The position numbers and the translations under genes were made by a program. The notes beneath the pieces are model-generated. The model saw only the letters and a list, made by a program, of their open reading frames with translations. It did no database searches and was not told where the DNA came from. Positions 22,631 to 33,700 of a DNA stretch of 64,000 nucleotides are shown piece by piece. The stretch covers positions 177,770,247-177,834,246 of the forward strand of contig CP136064.1 in NCBI GenBank assembly GCA_032622095.1, in the 5' to 3' direction. Position 1 is the first letter of the stretch, and the number at the start of each line of letters is the position of its first letter. This DNA is from Siphonodentalium dalli. Its lineage: Eukaryota; Mollusca; Scaphopoda; Gadilida; Siphonodentaliidae.

Positions 22631-22851
22631 ATTTGGGCGAGAGAACAATTGATGCTCTTTATTGGAATTTTTACTGGACTGATCGTCTTTTGGAAGTCGA
22701 TCTCTGGCCATAAAAACCTCATACTAATGGGCTCTAATTATTATTATTTGGGCGAGAGAACAATTGATGCTCTTTATTGGAATTTTTACTGGACTGATCG
22801 TCTTTTGGAAGTCGATCTCTGGCCATAAAAACCTCATACTAATGGGCTCTA

Positions 22852-22860
<9 letters not shown>
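22631..22860. repeat. Perfect 115-bp tandem duplication
   Basis: Copies at 22631-22745 and 22746-22860 appear identical, each starting ATTTGGGCGAGAGAACAATT and ending in ATTATT. Identity of both copies implies a young duplication or recent conversion. The minus-strand frame 22529-22711 overlaps it and is not a recognised gene. Confidence 0.9.

Positions 22861-22883
<23 letters not shown>
22849..22883. repeat. (TTA)n microsatellite
   Basis: About eleven TTA/ATT triplets continue from the end of the second 115-bp copy and abut the truncated MITE at 22884. Confidence 0.9.
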
Positions 22884-22946
22884 GCCATATATAAGAGAAT
22901 TCATTGGCACAGGGTTTTCGCAAAATTTTAGTCATGGAAGGATTAA
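22884..22946 (+). mobile_element. Truncated piggyBac-like MITE, family 2 (3' end)
   Basis: Only the right end is present: half of the palindromic module (CCATATATAAGAGAATTC and then ATTGGCACAGGGTTTTCGCA), followed by AGTCATGGAAGGATTAA. The last bases mirror the family start TTAACCCTTCCATGAC. It ends in TTAA at 22943-22946. The left part is replaced by the TTA microsatellite. Confidence 0.65.
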
Positions 22947-23780
22947 GCAATGCACCAGAAAGATATGACTTGTTGCACCGGGATGCTATAACTTGTAGCA
23001 TACAGCAAGGTAAAAACAAACTGACGTGTTGCCAATACGTTTTAGTATACGTTGCATGTCCGTCTGTTTTGCCGAATAAAAAGTTAACACACGGTAAATG
23101 AATTACGACGACGAGGGACTCACTTTTTGTGTTCTAGTATGTCATTGACTCGTTATAACCACTTTTTTAATACAAAAGATGCATCCCGCGGTACCTGCTG
23201 TAGAGTGTAAAACTCATTACCCTAACCACAACATACTCTATTAGTCACTCGTTAGGACCAGACAACCACTTCTCTGCCCTCTGCAATATAGCTATGAGAT
23301 CATCCAGATCTTAAATCGCTTAAGTATTGTTTCTTTTTCTACATTTTTTCTGCGTATAATTACAATATTATGATGCAAAAATTAATGTTTATTTACAAGG
23401 CTAACTCCGGGTGAATCAATTGATAAGTGTCGATGCTACACAGAGGAAGTGCGCTCTCACGTATAATGAGCGAGTCGGCGGTGTGTTCGACTAGCTGATG
23501 TGATTCCATACATTGTATAATTAAAGTGTTATACGGTACGTGCATATGTGACGAAGTTCTCTGTCTTCGGTCCACCATCCTGTGACGTCTGGTCATCTGT
23601 TTTTTTTTCTTCAAAAGGTGCCATATACCTGTGCAGTGTTATTAAATTCGTTGACGTTATAGGTGAGTCTTATGTTCCTATTATTCCATATTGACATGTG
23701 TACTGCGGTTAATAGTGCATTGGACTTGAAATCCCGATTGTTCATATTATGTCACACTCGTTCGTCGTAATACGTGTATC
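22947..23780. other. Unassigned DNA
   Basis: No gene recognised. The minus-strand frame 23393-23614 has no domain. Confidence 0.4.
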
Positions 23781-24175
23781 TTTAAAGGTACACGGTTTGA
23801 TGGTCCCCGTATCATTAGATTCCGACAACAACATTTCTTCAAAAGACGCTTTACATAGTTATCAAAATCGATTAATTACCAAAAATAATGCTAACCACTG
23901 TCAAATCTAGTATAACATTTTCCAAAACGTGTTACGTATCAACATTTTGTTCAACGCAATTTGGTATCGAGAGTATTAGATGTCTGTCGGCTCGTCGAAT
24001 ATTTGCTAGGCCGCCAAATGTTCCAGGTGGTGAAAAATAACACATTTCAACCATCGATATCTGATAACTCTGAGCGTTGAAGTGTGGTTTCCTCGACTCG
24101 AATCAAATAGTTTCAACCCCGAAGCCAAAGAAATAGTAATTAAGGAGCCTTAATTCGGATTGTGTACCTTAATTT
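23781..24175 (-). mobile_element. MITE family X, copy 2 (inverted)
   Basis: This is the reverse complement of the body of 21624-22092. Plus-strand blocks are CAACAACATTTCTTCAAAA, AAAACGTGTTACG, TTCCTCGACTCGAATCAAAT and CCGAAGCCAAAGAAATAGTA. It starts TTTAAAGGTACACGG and ends with the complement of the TATCCGAATT-type terminus. Together with copy 1 it makes a 2.55-kb foldback with a 1.7-kb interior. The shared individual termini favour two separate insertions. Confidence 0.65.
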
Positions 24176-25408
24176 AAGTTTTCTACAAGAAAGCATGCTT
24201 CAAAAGGACATTGCTCAGTTAAATCCCCAGAGCATGTCTATGTAATCTGTAAGCATGGATTGTTCTCAAACAACGTCATTTGGAACGCACTATACTCGGT
24301 GACATGAACACATCTTCCTCTTCGAGGAACCTGTGATTCTCAGCGTCACGTATGTTACACTGAACTCATTTTTGAAGAATAAAAGAAGTTAATGTTTAAA
24401 AACTGAACACTGATATCAACAATTGTCTAAGTGTCCAGATAGTCAACAGTATATATAATCATAATAAAATTGCAGATCAGTGGATTGATGGTGTTTTAAA
24501 ATGTTATGCCAAAGCTGAAGTCTGTCACGTACGTTACATGAAAAACACACCTTTTTCGCAAACTATTGGTGTCAATCATTGTTTCTATGATTTCTGACAA
24601 CTATATGTCATTTCCAATCAACTACCAGTGACTCAGGCTCACTTTCTTTTGTTTTCAAGAATTAATTTATCTGCAGAGCCTCAAATTGTTCTGCAGTAAC
24701 TCTCAAGTTGTTGGCACGTACGTTACATGGAATTGTCACGTACGTTACATCTTCAAGTCATGGTCAATGTTTTCATGAAAATAGCTTTATAATGCAGACA
24801 TTTATTTGTAAAATTATTTTATTACCACATTTATGTTAAATTGTAATAAAAAAAAATGATTATCCAGAGAATTACAAATCCAAATTCTTTCAAATGGTAG
24901 AAAAGTAAATAGACACTCTTTTGAAGTGTGTCTATATGCTTTTATACCATATGTAAAATACTGTAAGTATAATAAAATGAATCATGTCTGGAGTAAGGGA
25001 AGCTGTGTAGATACAGTGGATAGAAACACACTCTTTCAGTCACACTGCCTTTATCAATGGCAATATAGCTAGATATGTACATATTATGTGTTTCTATGCA
25101 TTGTATGTAAGTATAGTTTGGATATCAAAAGAAATCTAAGATGAACATTTTCAACAGATTTTTGTGAATATCTTGCTGATTTCAAACATAAATTTTCTAA
25201 ATCCTAAGCCAATGGTATTGCATATTTGGGTGAAGTATATATTTCTTTTCCTATGTTCATCTAAAAATAATATCAGTAATAAATCTACCATGGGCCGATT
25301 TACAGATAATATGCTGAGTTATAACAGTATGTAATCTTAGAAATTACACCAATAAAATAATTCCCATATTCACTAAAATTGTGCAGATACCCTGTATGTA
25401 TTCATTCC
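24176..25408. other. AT-rich non-coding stretch with motif copies
   Basis: No gene recognised. Four copies of the GTCACGTACGTTACA motif lie here. Long A/T-rich runs and several AATAAA hexamers give it the look of an untranslated region or intergenic DNA. I cannot tie it to a gene. Confidence 0.4.
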
Positions 25409-25623
25409 TTAACCCTTTCATGACAGGAGCTGCGCTGGTGAAACATTCAACCACATACAACAATGTGTATTGATTCCACCACAATGTGAGCATTTAAACA
25501 TGTAAATAATGGACAACTAATGTCAGAATAGCGCTCTTTGATATATAATGCCAATTATTTTAATAGGCAACTGTCCCAATAAATAGCAATGGAAATAACA
25601 AAGTTATAGTATTGAAGGGTTAA
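25409..25623 (+). mobile_element. piggyBac-like MITE, family 2-related
   Basis: TTAA at 25409-25412 and 25620-25623. It starts CCCTTTCATGACAGGAGCTG, as in family 2, and ends TATTGAAGGG. The interior lacks the palindromic module, so this is either a variant with a different core or a family 2 end captured by a different internal sequence. Confidence 0.7.
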
Positions 25624-25801
25624 TTTGAATTTGGAGAAATGCTAACCAACTATTAGGCAGTTTCTGGAACTCTGGGTAACTGAACAGTAGGAAGTAACTG
25701 GCCTCTGCCTTTCAATAAATCATAAAACATTTTTGTTTCACCAAGTCTTGAACAATTGATTTCAAGAGATTGCACAAATCTACCTATAACCACTAGAGCT
25801 A

Positions 25802-25873
25802 ATGTATATAGCCAATCTGCTGGTGAACAATGGAGATATGTATATAGCCAATCTGCTGGTAAACAATGGAGAT
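25802..25873. repeat. 36-bp tandem duplication
   Basis: Two copies of a 36-base unit (ATGTATATAGCCAATCTGCT and so on) with one base difference. Non-coding context. Confidence 0.85.
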
Positions 25874-26633
25874 GTAGATGTTAAATCATGTAGCTGAAGT
25901 GCTTCTGTTAGTAGAAGCATCATAGTGTAGAACAGAAGGGGCAATTGATGTGTAGTTGCAATAAATTAAAATGTAACAAACGTGACGTCACGTGCGTTAC
26001 ATAACTTATAGAGTATTTAATCGATTTTACCTACCACAAGAACACTTTTGATTAACCGTCATAATTGTTCAATCTATTTACTACATACAATAATGCAACT
26101 GTTATATTCCTTCACATAGTTTTCGTGTAATGAGAATACTAAACAGTTAATTTTTGTCACGTACGTTACAGTTAAACTCATAAGGTGTATTGTGTCATAT
26201 CAAGAAATTGATGCACTGATCGTGGAAGTAGTATGTTTTTCATAGTTTTGACTACTCAAACAATATCAAATGAGATAAAACTATGGCCTAGTGTATATTA
26301 GCAACTATTTTTTCATAACATTAATTTAGAATTAGATTTTCACAAATATTTTAGACTTTTCGTCCCCTGTGTTCCACATGCATAACAGGAAATATACTGT
26401 CAAACTGGAATAAAATTAAAATTTTCCAAACAAATCAGTCTTAAAAATCAAAAAAAAAATCACGATCTTAGGACAAATTCAAATTTTGACCCTTCTGGTT
26501 GACATTTTTTGAGAATCAGGTAGTGTATAGTTTTATTAAACTGACTACGGTTATCCGATTTATTTGAAGATGAATCTATCGATATGCATTCTAAGGCTTA
26601 GAACAGTAAATCATAAACTGTCCATATACAGTA

Positions 26634-26836
26634 TTAAGCCTTTCATGACGGGAGTAGCGCTGGTACAGCACTAACTATCACATGTCAGTACATTCTCTTA
26701 TATATGCGAGTCTCTCATAGGGAGCCTAGCATATATAAGAAAATGCACTGGCTTACAAGGTCGAGGTAAATATTGTTAGGCCAATGTATTCTCTTATATA
26801 TGCGGGGCTCCCTATGGGGGACTCGCATATATGGGG
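26634..26836 (+). mobile_element. piggyBac-like MITE, family 2 (3' truncated)
   Basis: It begins at TTAA (26634-26637) with GCCTTTCATGACGGGAGTAG. It has one complete palindrome (about 26683-26751, centre TCTCATAGGGAGC), the GTAAATATTGTTAGGCCAAT spacer, and most of a second palindrome ending CTCGCATATATGGGG near 26836. The right terminal repeat is missing. Confidence 0.7.
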
Positions 26837-27090
26837 TCGTTATTTCGTTACGTGTATGGCATTCAGAGATTTTCCTGTTATATTTTATAATATAAACTGA
26901 ATATTAATAAATCTCCAGTGTCATCGTGTATCTCACGTTAACCGTCAAACATGGCTTAGTGTCCAATGGGAATATATAATAACCATTCTGTAAAACAATT
27001 TGTTGAGAGTCGATAGACGGAGCATTACACGTGTGACGCAGACAAATGAGTGGAATTTGGAGCTAAATTGCTGTGAATCTTTTGACTATG

Positions 27091-27393
27091 GAGTGTCACA
27101 AGCTGTTTAATTCTGATGGTGGAATGTCGCAAGAGCTATACTCGTCCTTGACCTCGATAACTGGTATACTCGTAGGGCGCGCATCTATAATCTCAAATCG
27201 ACTCCAGTCCACCCGCACGTGCAATTTGACTTATATATCAAGATGTTCCACCCACTTTCGTGTTCTAGAAACTATCCGGAAAATACCCGTTAATTAGTTG
27301 AATATAACGTGACTGCAAATTTTGAGGTGAAGGTCGAGTATAGCTCTTGCGACATTACCCCTCTACCTTAGAAAATTGTGTACTTATGACACT
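27091..27393. mobile_element. Foldback MITE-like element
   Basis: The left arm 27091-27155 and right arm 27324-27393 are inverted copies. The core AATGTCGCAAGAGCTATACT is conserved on both sides, and the outer GTGTCA(C/T)AAG and inner TTGACCTC/GAGGTGAA blocks also pair. The enclosed frame (27073-27297) spans the arm and is not considered a gene. Confidence 0.65.
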
Positions 27394-27660
27394 TTACAAC
27401 AGGATCGGCAATTGAAGGCTTCAAACTCTCTCACAGGCACCGTTACGTGTGTGACACGAAAATGTTACGTGTGTGAAATTTGACAATTACCATCATATAT
27501 AAATAAACACACCACCTGTCATAAATAGTTTCGGATATATCTTATATTTTAACACATTATCAACAAAATCACTACCTTTGACCAATTTAGTTTTAGGATT
27601 TATGTTAATGTTACGTGTGTGACAGCTTCCAAGAGCCTGCAAGATTACTATCAACATGTA

Positions 27661-27788
27661 CAGTAATGCCCAAAGTAATTGACGAGAGCTTTCCGATGAA
27701 TGGCAACAAGCCATATTTCCGACTAAATCCTAAAAAATTACCCATAATTCTGCTGTGGTTAAGTGGTCAATTACTTTGGGCATTACTG
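27661..27788. mobile_element. pogo/mariner-like MITE, deleted copy
   Basis: TA flanks (27659-27660, 27789-27790). It starts CAGTAATGCCCAAAGTAATT and ends with the complement. The right half matches 6894-7001 (GAGAGCTTTCCGATGAATGG, CCATATTTCCGACTAAATCC, AATTCTGCTGTGGTTAA). Most of the left half is deleted, so the long palindrome is destroyed but the termini are kept. Confidence 0.75.
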
Positions 27789-28225
27789 TATGCAGAGTTC
27801 TTACATCACCACATGGAATAAACTTAGGTGAACTTGTAGACATTTCAGTAGACTAAAATTTTGATTCATTTGCAGCCATAACATATCAGGCTGGAGTGTT
27901 ATGTAAACAGTTACACCTGCCTCTTTACAATATACACAAAACATATAATATAGACCAAACCCCCATGCATGAAAGAGGGGAACTATGTCACACAAGTAAG
28001 TTGCACAGGCAACATTTTAGCGTTTTCTGAACTGAACTGGTGTGATAATTCTCAACTCATTCACACATTTATAAATGTTTACTCAAATCACAACAGTAAA
28101 AATTCTTGATTATTTTTCTTATACCTAAATATTCTATAATTCAACACACAAAGACTCAGCTAACACTACTTGATTTCCGTCGAATTGATCGGATGGATAT
28201 CGACGTTCAGACTACCCTCTTATCC
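27789..28225. other. Unassigned DNA
   Basis: Nothing recognised except a weak copy of the GTCACACA-GTAA motif at 27987-28000. Confidence 0.4.
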
Positions 28226-28730
28226 GGTGCCTAATAGAGACCTTTCGCAAAATCACGAATACGATTACGGATATGGAAATATCCCGCCAGTATACGGCCA
28301 AAATTCGATCTTTACGCACGGGAGTTCTTAAATGAGACGAAATATACCCCACTCAGTTTAATTATGTGCAGATGTGTCGAGGATGTGCCACCTGTCCTGC
28401 TTGGGGGCGCTCTAACTTATCCGTGTGGTGTATTACACACGGATAATAACATGGGATCTAAAAGAGACACACATTACTTTTTCCATCAAACATATGTGTA
28501 ACTGAATATATTGGGGCATATGCCGTCTCACCAATTATAGCCATCGTATGTAAATTGTGATGGTGTCAATCTTACTAGGACAATATATCCTATCCGTAAT
28601 CGTAATAGTGATTTTTGCAAAAGGTCTATATTAATAGTGATGTCACTGTTATTGGGGAAAAATGTTCAACATCACTATTATTTGGTATTGAGCCAAAAGA
28701 GAGAAAATGCCATCACTATTGTTAGGCACC
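28226..28730. mobile_element. 505-bp inverted-repeat element
   Basis: The ends are GGTGCCTAATAG and CTATTGTTAGGCACC. A longer inner inverted pair (about 28235-28280 and 28588-28640) has AGACCTTTCGCAAAATCAC and ACGATTACGGATA on one side and the complement on the other. The right part carries repeated AATAGTGATG blocks. No coding region. Confidence 0.55.
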
Positions 28731-29134
28731 GTAGCGTACCTGTGTTGGCCGATTTACATACCAGTCTAAACCTCAATCATTATCATTCGGATCACTTTGA
28801 CTGATAATTCTAATGAGGTAGTGTGAGCATAGCGATAGTCTTCAAATATAATATATGGGAAATGCGGCTGTGCACATACGGGTATTTTAAAGAAAGTATA
28901 TATCATATTGAAGATCCGATTCCTGTCCATGTATCTGTTTTATGGTAAAATCATTACCCCATATTTCATCAACCAAACAGTGTGTGTATATGGAGGTTTG
29001 TGAACATTACTTATAAAAGCCGGAAAAACATCTTAGTATTTAATCATATTGAAACCGGGAATGGAGTGTTACACGCAAACAAATCTAATGGTACAAACCC
29101 AACCGCGTATGGTCATTCGCATATGTTGACATTC
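28731..29134. other. Unassigned DNA
   Basis: No recognisable gene. The frame 28982-29188 runs into the palindromic motif and has no domain. Confidence 0.4.
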
Positions 29135-29172
29135 GTCACACACGTAACGTTAAGTAACGTTAAGTGTGTGAC
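29135..29172. repeat. 38-bp palindrome of the cluster motif
   Basis: Two 18-base arms (GTCACACACGTAACGTTA and its complement with one mismatch) are separated by AG. This is the only place where the 24-29 kb motif occurs as a head-to-head pair. Confidence 0.85.
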
Positions 29173-29509
29173 AGATTTGAGACCTTGATAAACCAAATAA
29201 AACACACAAATATTTGACAGTGTCTTGATAATTTTTAATGACCATCGCATGACATCAGAGAATATGTAAACCAGGGAGTTTTTTTTTACTTTTTCTTTCA
29301 AATCGTTACGTGTGTGAAATATCACTTGTGCTGAAGACATATGGTCGCTGTTGCAAAGTGTGACGATACATGACATATGATATTATGTTTTGTTGGCACA
29401 TGTAGCCAGTTTCTAGATGTGCATTCCCCCCATATCTTAACAATAAGTATACCAATATTCGAACCAAGAAGAACTATTTAGTCAATGGCAAATGCCGATT
29501 TAGCTATAG

Positions 29510-29955
29510 GTTTTTTTTTTATTTGTCCTGCGGATGAATAACACAGTCATGATCTATTTGTCCGGCCAACCGGATGAATAGCCAAGAATCCGCTTTCTGC
29601 TATTTGTCCGGCCGGTCGGGTGAATAGCACAGTAGCCACTTGTAGCTATTGGTCCTGCTGAATAACACGGGAGTTGTGTACGACTGAATAGCACAGAGGT
29701 CACTTGCTGCTATCTGTCCGGCCGGCCATGTGAACATTACAGAAGCCATTTGTTGCTATTTGAAAAGCACAGGAGCTATTTATCGGGCAAACCGGATGAA
29801 TAGCCCTGTGGACGAGCATTTTTTTGCCGTTTGTACTGTCGGATGAACATCGTACAAGAGCTATTTATCGGCTCGTTCGGTTGATACATGTTGTCTATAC
29901 CTGAAAATGTGTTCTAATTGTTCCACCAGTCAGATGAATATCATACAAGCTATTC
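29510..29955. repeat. Degenerate tandem repeat, unit about 55-67 bp
   Basis: At least six diverged copies share GCTATTTGTCCGGCCGG, CGGATGAATAGC and CACAG-AGCCACTTG blocks. The copies vary in length, indicating an old array. No open frame persists. Confidence 0.7.
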
Positions 29956-30523
29956 GTCCGGCAAGCCAATTTTATATCCAAAGATAGTGCATGGTTACCA
30001 GTAACAATGCACTATTGTTTATCAGTATGCTACTAGTATTCTATGCCTAATGAAGTTGATCAACTTGATCCTTACTTCCATACTCCCAATTAGCCATGCA
30101 AGCAAGATGTGATTAAATTGTAATTGTAATGATCTAAAATTGTCATTATATCAATATGTTTATTTCCCTCCTTCCATATCTTGGAACTGATAATATAATA
30201 TACAGAAATGTAAACATCAATATAATATAATGCGATGAATCGTCACTCACTTCATATGGATCTTCTGGGTGAACACTAGATGGGAGCAATCAATTTTTCC
30301 CCGAATTTCGCTGAAAACATGGCTGCCGGTGGCCATCTTGTATTTGACAACTTTGCATGAATAAATCCTTCGGCACACCCTACATTTTATATTGAAGAAA
30401 TTTTGAAAACTTCCAGGCATGTTCAGGATCACTTCTATGGATCAAAAACATGACAGTTGACAGCCGTCTTGGATATTTCTCTTTGCATCACGTAAGATTC
30501 AGATTAAATAATGTTACAAATAT

Positions 30524-30552
30524 AGATATATATATATATATATATATATAGA
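30524..30552. repeat. (TA)n microsatellite
   Basis: Pure TA dinucleotide run of roughly 13 units, flanked by GATAT. Surrounding DNA (29956-32279) holds no recognisable gene. The frames at 30247-30432 and 31289-31504 (both minus) lack domains. Confidence 0.9.
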
Positions 30553-32439
30553 TATTGGCATCCTGCCAGGATTGACATGGCCTTTGTAAGGCCGTCTTCA
30601 TGTCAACCCTCCAACGAATAGTATGTATGTGTGTCTTGCCGATAAGCATGTCGCTGGTATTGTGCATAGATTATTAATGTATGTCTTATGGTGTGGGAAA
30701 ATTGATATATTTAACTGCCGACTCCTGATAATTATCTGTTTGGATCAGACGTGTCATGTTAAGTTGTTTGGAACCGACAATTATATTATATATACCTAAT
30801 AATATATATCGACAGATGCAGGCACCCGCTTAACCGAATTGAATTTTATAAGAACAATGGTTATAGAATGAAGTGGTTATAATATGAAGTGGTTATAATA
30901 TAAAGTTTTCTATGGACGTGGTTGTCGACATGAATTATTGTTTGAATGGTGTACATGATGTAATTCGGCATGCACAACAGCCAATATGTTACATCTAGTT
31001 TATCCTAATCTTCATATGGCTCTTCGGGTTGACCTTTGGTATTACTTAAACATGTACACTTTCCGCATTGCTTATCGTTCCATTGACTGTAATGTATGAC
31101 ATTATCCCATCTCCAAGTTGAACTGCAGTGTCATTGACAATTTCATTTTTTATTTAAGACTTCTGTGGGTTAAATTTATTTTGAGAAACCGAACTGTAAG
31201 CCTACATATTCATTTGGAAATTGGCCAGATCAAATCAGAATGAATTGTAACCGGCAAAAGTCTCAATTAAATAAAAAAAATGTTAGATTTAAAGATGGTC
31301 TATCGCTTTGTAAACATGTGCTATATTGTTACCGGGGTATAAAATATTAGATATGAATCGAAGACTCATGTCCGGAAATACTTCTATATTTTCCTGTCTA
31401 AAAACGTGTGGTTGTTTAGCTAACGAACAATAGTGGTTACTGTTATCAGAGACCAGAACTTTCATTGTGTAATTGTGTCCCAAATAAACGTTAATTAGAC
31501 TCATTATCGCTTATAGCTATAGAATACAACACAGATAATTAATCTGGGACATTTGACGTTCGGAACGTAGCTATGGAAACAGCCTAATGATCTCTACGCC
31601 ATATGGTATCGCCTAAATGGTCTGTTCTAAAAATAGAACAATACGGTGTCCCATTTAATCATCTCATTTCCTAATCAAATATTCGTTCGAATAAACTCAA
31701 TATTAATTGATACAATCGTTTCCGGACAGGGGTCTTCAATTCATATTTATGTTTATAACCACGCAACTATTTCAAATTAGTTATTTAAAGAGATAATCCA
31801 TCTTTAATTACATGTTGTATACATGATGGAAGTGGTCAGACCCCCGTAGTGAGGGAACTGAACTCTGCCTTGCGGTTTGTGTTATATGTATCGATATGAT
31901 AATACTAAAGAGCGTTTAGGCGGATAATTGAAACTGCTATATAATAACTTCGGGGCGTATTCTGTTGGATACACAGAGAATAATTATATAAGCAATGCGT
32001 GTACTTATCGATCTGCGTTCATCCTCGAAATGTGACAAAAGCAAGCAATTACTAGGTTGAATTCATAAGTGAAACTAAAGTGGGTCTGTGGGTAACACTT
32101 TATCGGCTTGTTAGTACTTTAATTATGAGCCTTAGTTCTTTCTCGCGTGATTTGTGCTTAAGATGCATCCGCAGTGTGATCGAAAGCTTGTTATTACAGT
32201 ATTAACAATTCGATAAAGGTGTTACGCACTCTAATGTCATATATCGTTATCAAAGACTTGTGTGGCATAAGATATATTTGTCCCCCAACAGTTTCAGAGG
32301 ACTATTGTAATCAGTCGCGTCAGGCCGCCGCCCGCGCGTGCGATGCATTTGACGGAGTTATGCCCCTTCTGTCCCCCGAAAGTGTTGGAGGACTATTAAT
32401 CAGCCCGTCCGTCCGTCTGTGCGTGCATCCCATCTCTCG

Positions 32440-33066
32440 TGTCCGGGCGTTAACTTGAGCAATATTCAACATAATTTCTTGATATTTGGTACGTGATTCA
32501 CATTTGAAAAGACGCAGACCAAGTTCGAATTTCGTCCCTGTCCAATGATTTTGACGGAGGTATGGGTTTTTTTTGGGTTGTCCGGGTGATAACATAAGCG
32601 ATATTCAACATAATTTATTTATATTTGGTACATGGTTCTCATTTGAGAACACGCAGTCCAAGTTCGATTTTGGTCATTGTCCGATGATTTTTGACGGATT
32701 TGTGCCCACTTTTTAGTTAGAAATCGCATTGTTGTGGTTAACCGGGTGATAACGTGAGCAATTAACAATATTTCTTGATATTTGGTACATCATTCTTACT
32801 TGAGAAGACTCAGGTCACATTCGATTTTCGTCATGGTCCGTTATGCCCCCCCCCCCTTTTTTACATATAAATCTCAGTTTCTGTTTTGTCCAGATGATAA
32901 TTTCAGCAATATTCAACACAATTTCTTGAGATTTGGTACGTGGTTCACATTTGATAACACGCAGGCCAAGTTCGATTATGGTCACGGTCGACGATTTTTG
33001 ACGGAGTTATGCCACTTATTCGACTGCCACCTTGTTTCGGGGGACATGGGGGCATGCGACCTTTGA
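32440..33066. repeat. Degenerate tandem repeat, unit about 140-160 bp
   Basis: Four copies of a unit begin near 32441, 32580, 32741 and 32889. Each contains a TCCGGGTGATAAC-like block, CAATATTCAACA(T/C)AATTTC, TTGGTACGTG, CAAGTTCGATTT-GGTCA and TTTTTGACGGA. I recall this as a common array type in marine invertebrate genomes. A related degraded head with TTTGACGGAGTTATGCCCC lies at 32280-32440. The frames 32219-32458, 32320-32595 and 32782-33066 are by-products. Confidence 0.75.
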
Positions 33067-33589
33067 TTAGGTTCAATTTGAACTCTTGGCATTTTTGCTC
33101 CAACGCCTTATGATACTGGTGGCATACAACATTCTTTTGAAGTATTCCATGTATTGATCGGCTTATTCCAAAAACATGAGATTAATTTCAATTAATTTGA
33201 GGCTTGAATCTTTGGAGCTGCTTTGTAGTTGCAGCATATATCTCTAAATATGTGGTTGTCGATGACGCTTCGGTACAATTTGAGAAGCTAAGTTGTTAAT
33301 ATTTGATGCAAAACGGAAAAGGAAGTTATACCAGTCACTCAAAAGCTAGAACTGTCCGCTTGCCTAACTAAACGGAAATGAACTACATGTACTTAAATAC
33401 ACTCGGAGCGGACACAAAATCATTAATATTCTTCGCTAAGTCTAGTATCATGTCGATATTGCAACACGTACTACTCAATGTACATGTAGTTTCGGATTGG
33501 TCGTGTTTTCAGATGTTATTCCGATTGTGCGAATGGAGTCTGTTGCTATAAATAGAAAAAAGATAGTTACCCAGGACTATCTATTATAT

Positions 33590-33700
33590 ATTTTGGAACT
33601 TATGTCTGTGTGTATGTATGTGTGTTATAGACTCGAAAATTGCTCGACTGATCCGACTAAATTTGGTATATAGGCCTACTTTGATCCCGGGAACAATATG
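33590..33700 (+). repeat. Fragment with Helitron-like TGTCTGTGTG and GATCCGACTAAATTTGG blocks
   Basis: A TGTCTGTGTGTATGTATGTG tract followed by CTCGACTGATCCGACTAAAT resembles the 5' portion of the elements at 19006 and 55618 (GTCTGT tract, CCGATTTAAACCAAATTTGG). No termini are visible here. Confidence 0.4.

Larger units (their letters stand above)
24345..29318. promoter_or_regulatory. Cluster of a recurring 14-16-bp motif, GTCACGTACGTTACA / GTCACACACGTAAC
   Basis: Plus-strand occurrences of the first form are at 24345, 24524, 24713, 24735, 25987 and 26156 (one or two mismatches in some). The second form, mostly as GTTACGTGTGTGAC, is at 27442, 27464, 27610 and 29305. It also appears in the + sense at 29135, with a mirrored half at 29159. 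Weaker matches are at 27024 and 27987. Outside this interval I saw only a 10-base match at 8403. The host interval is AT-rich, and 23615-27072 has no frame over 60 codons. Function unknown. It could be a binding-site array, a decayed satellite or part of a long non-coding transcript. Confidence 0.6.
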
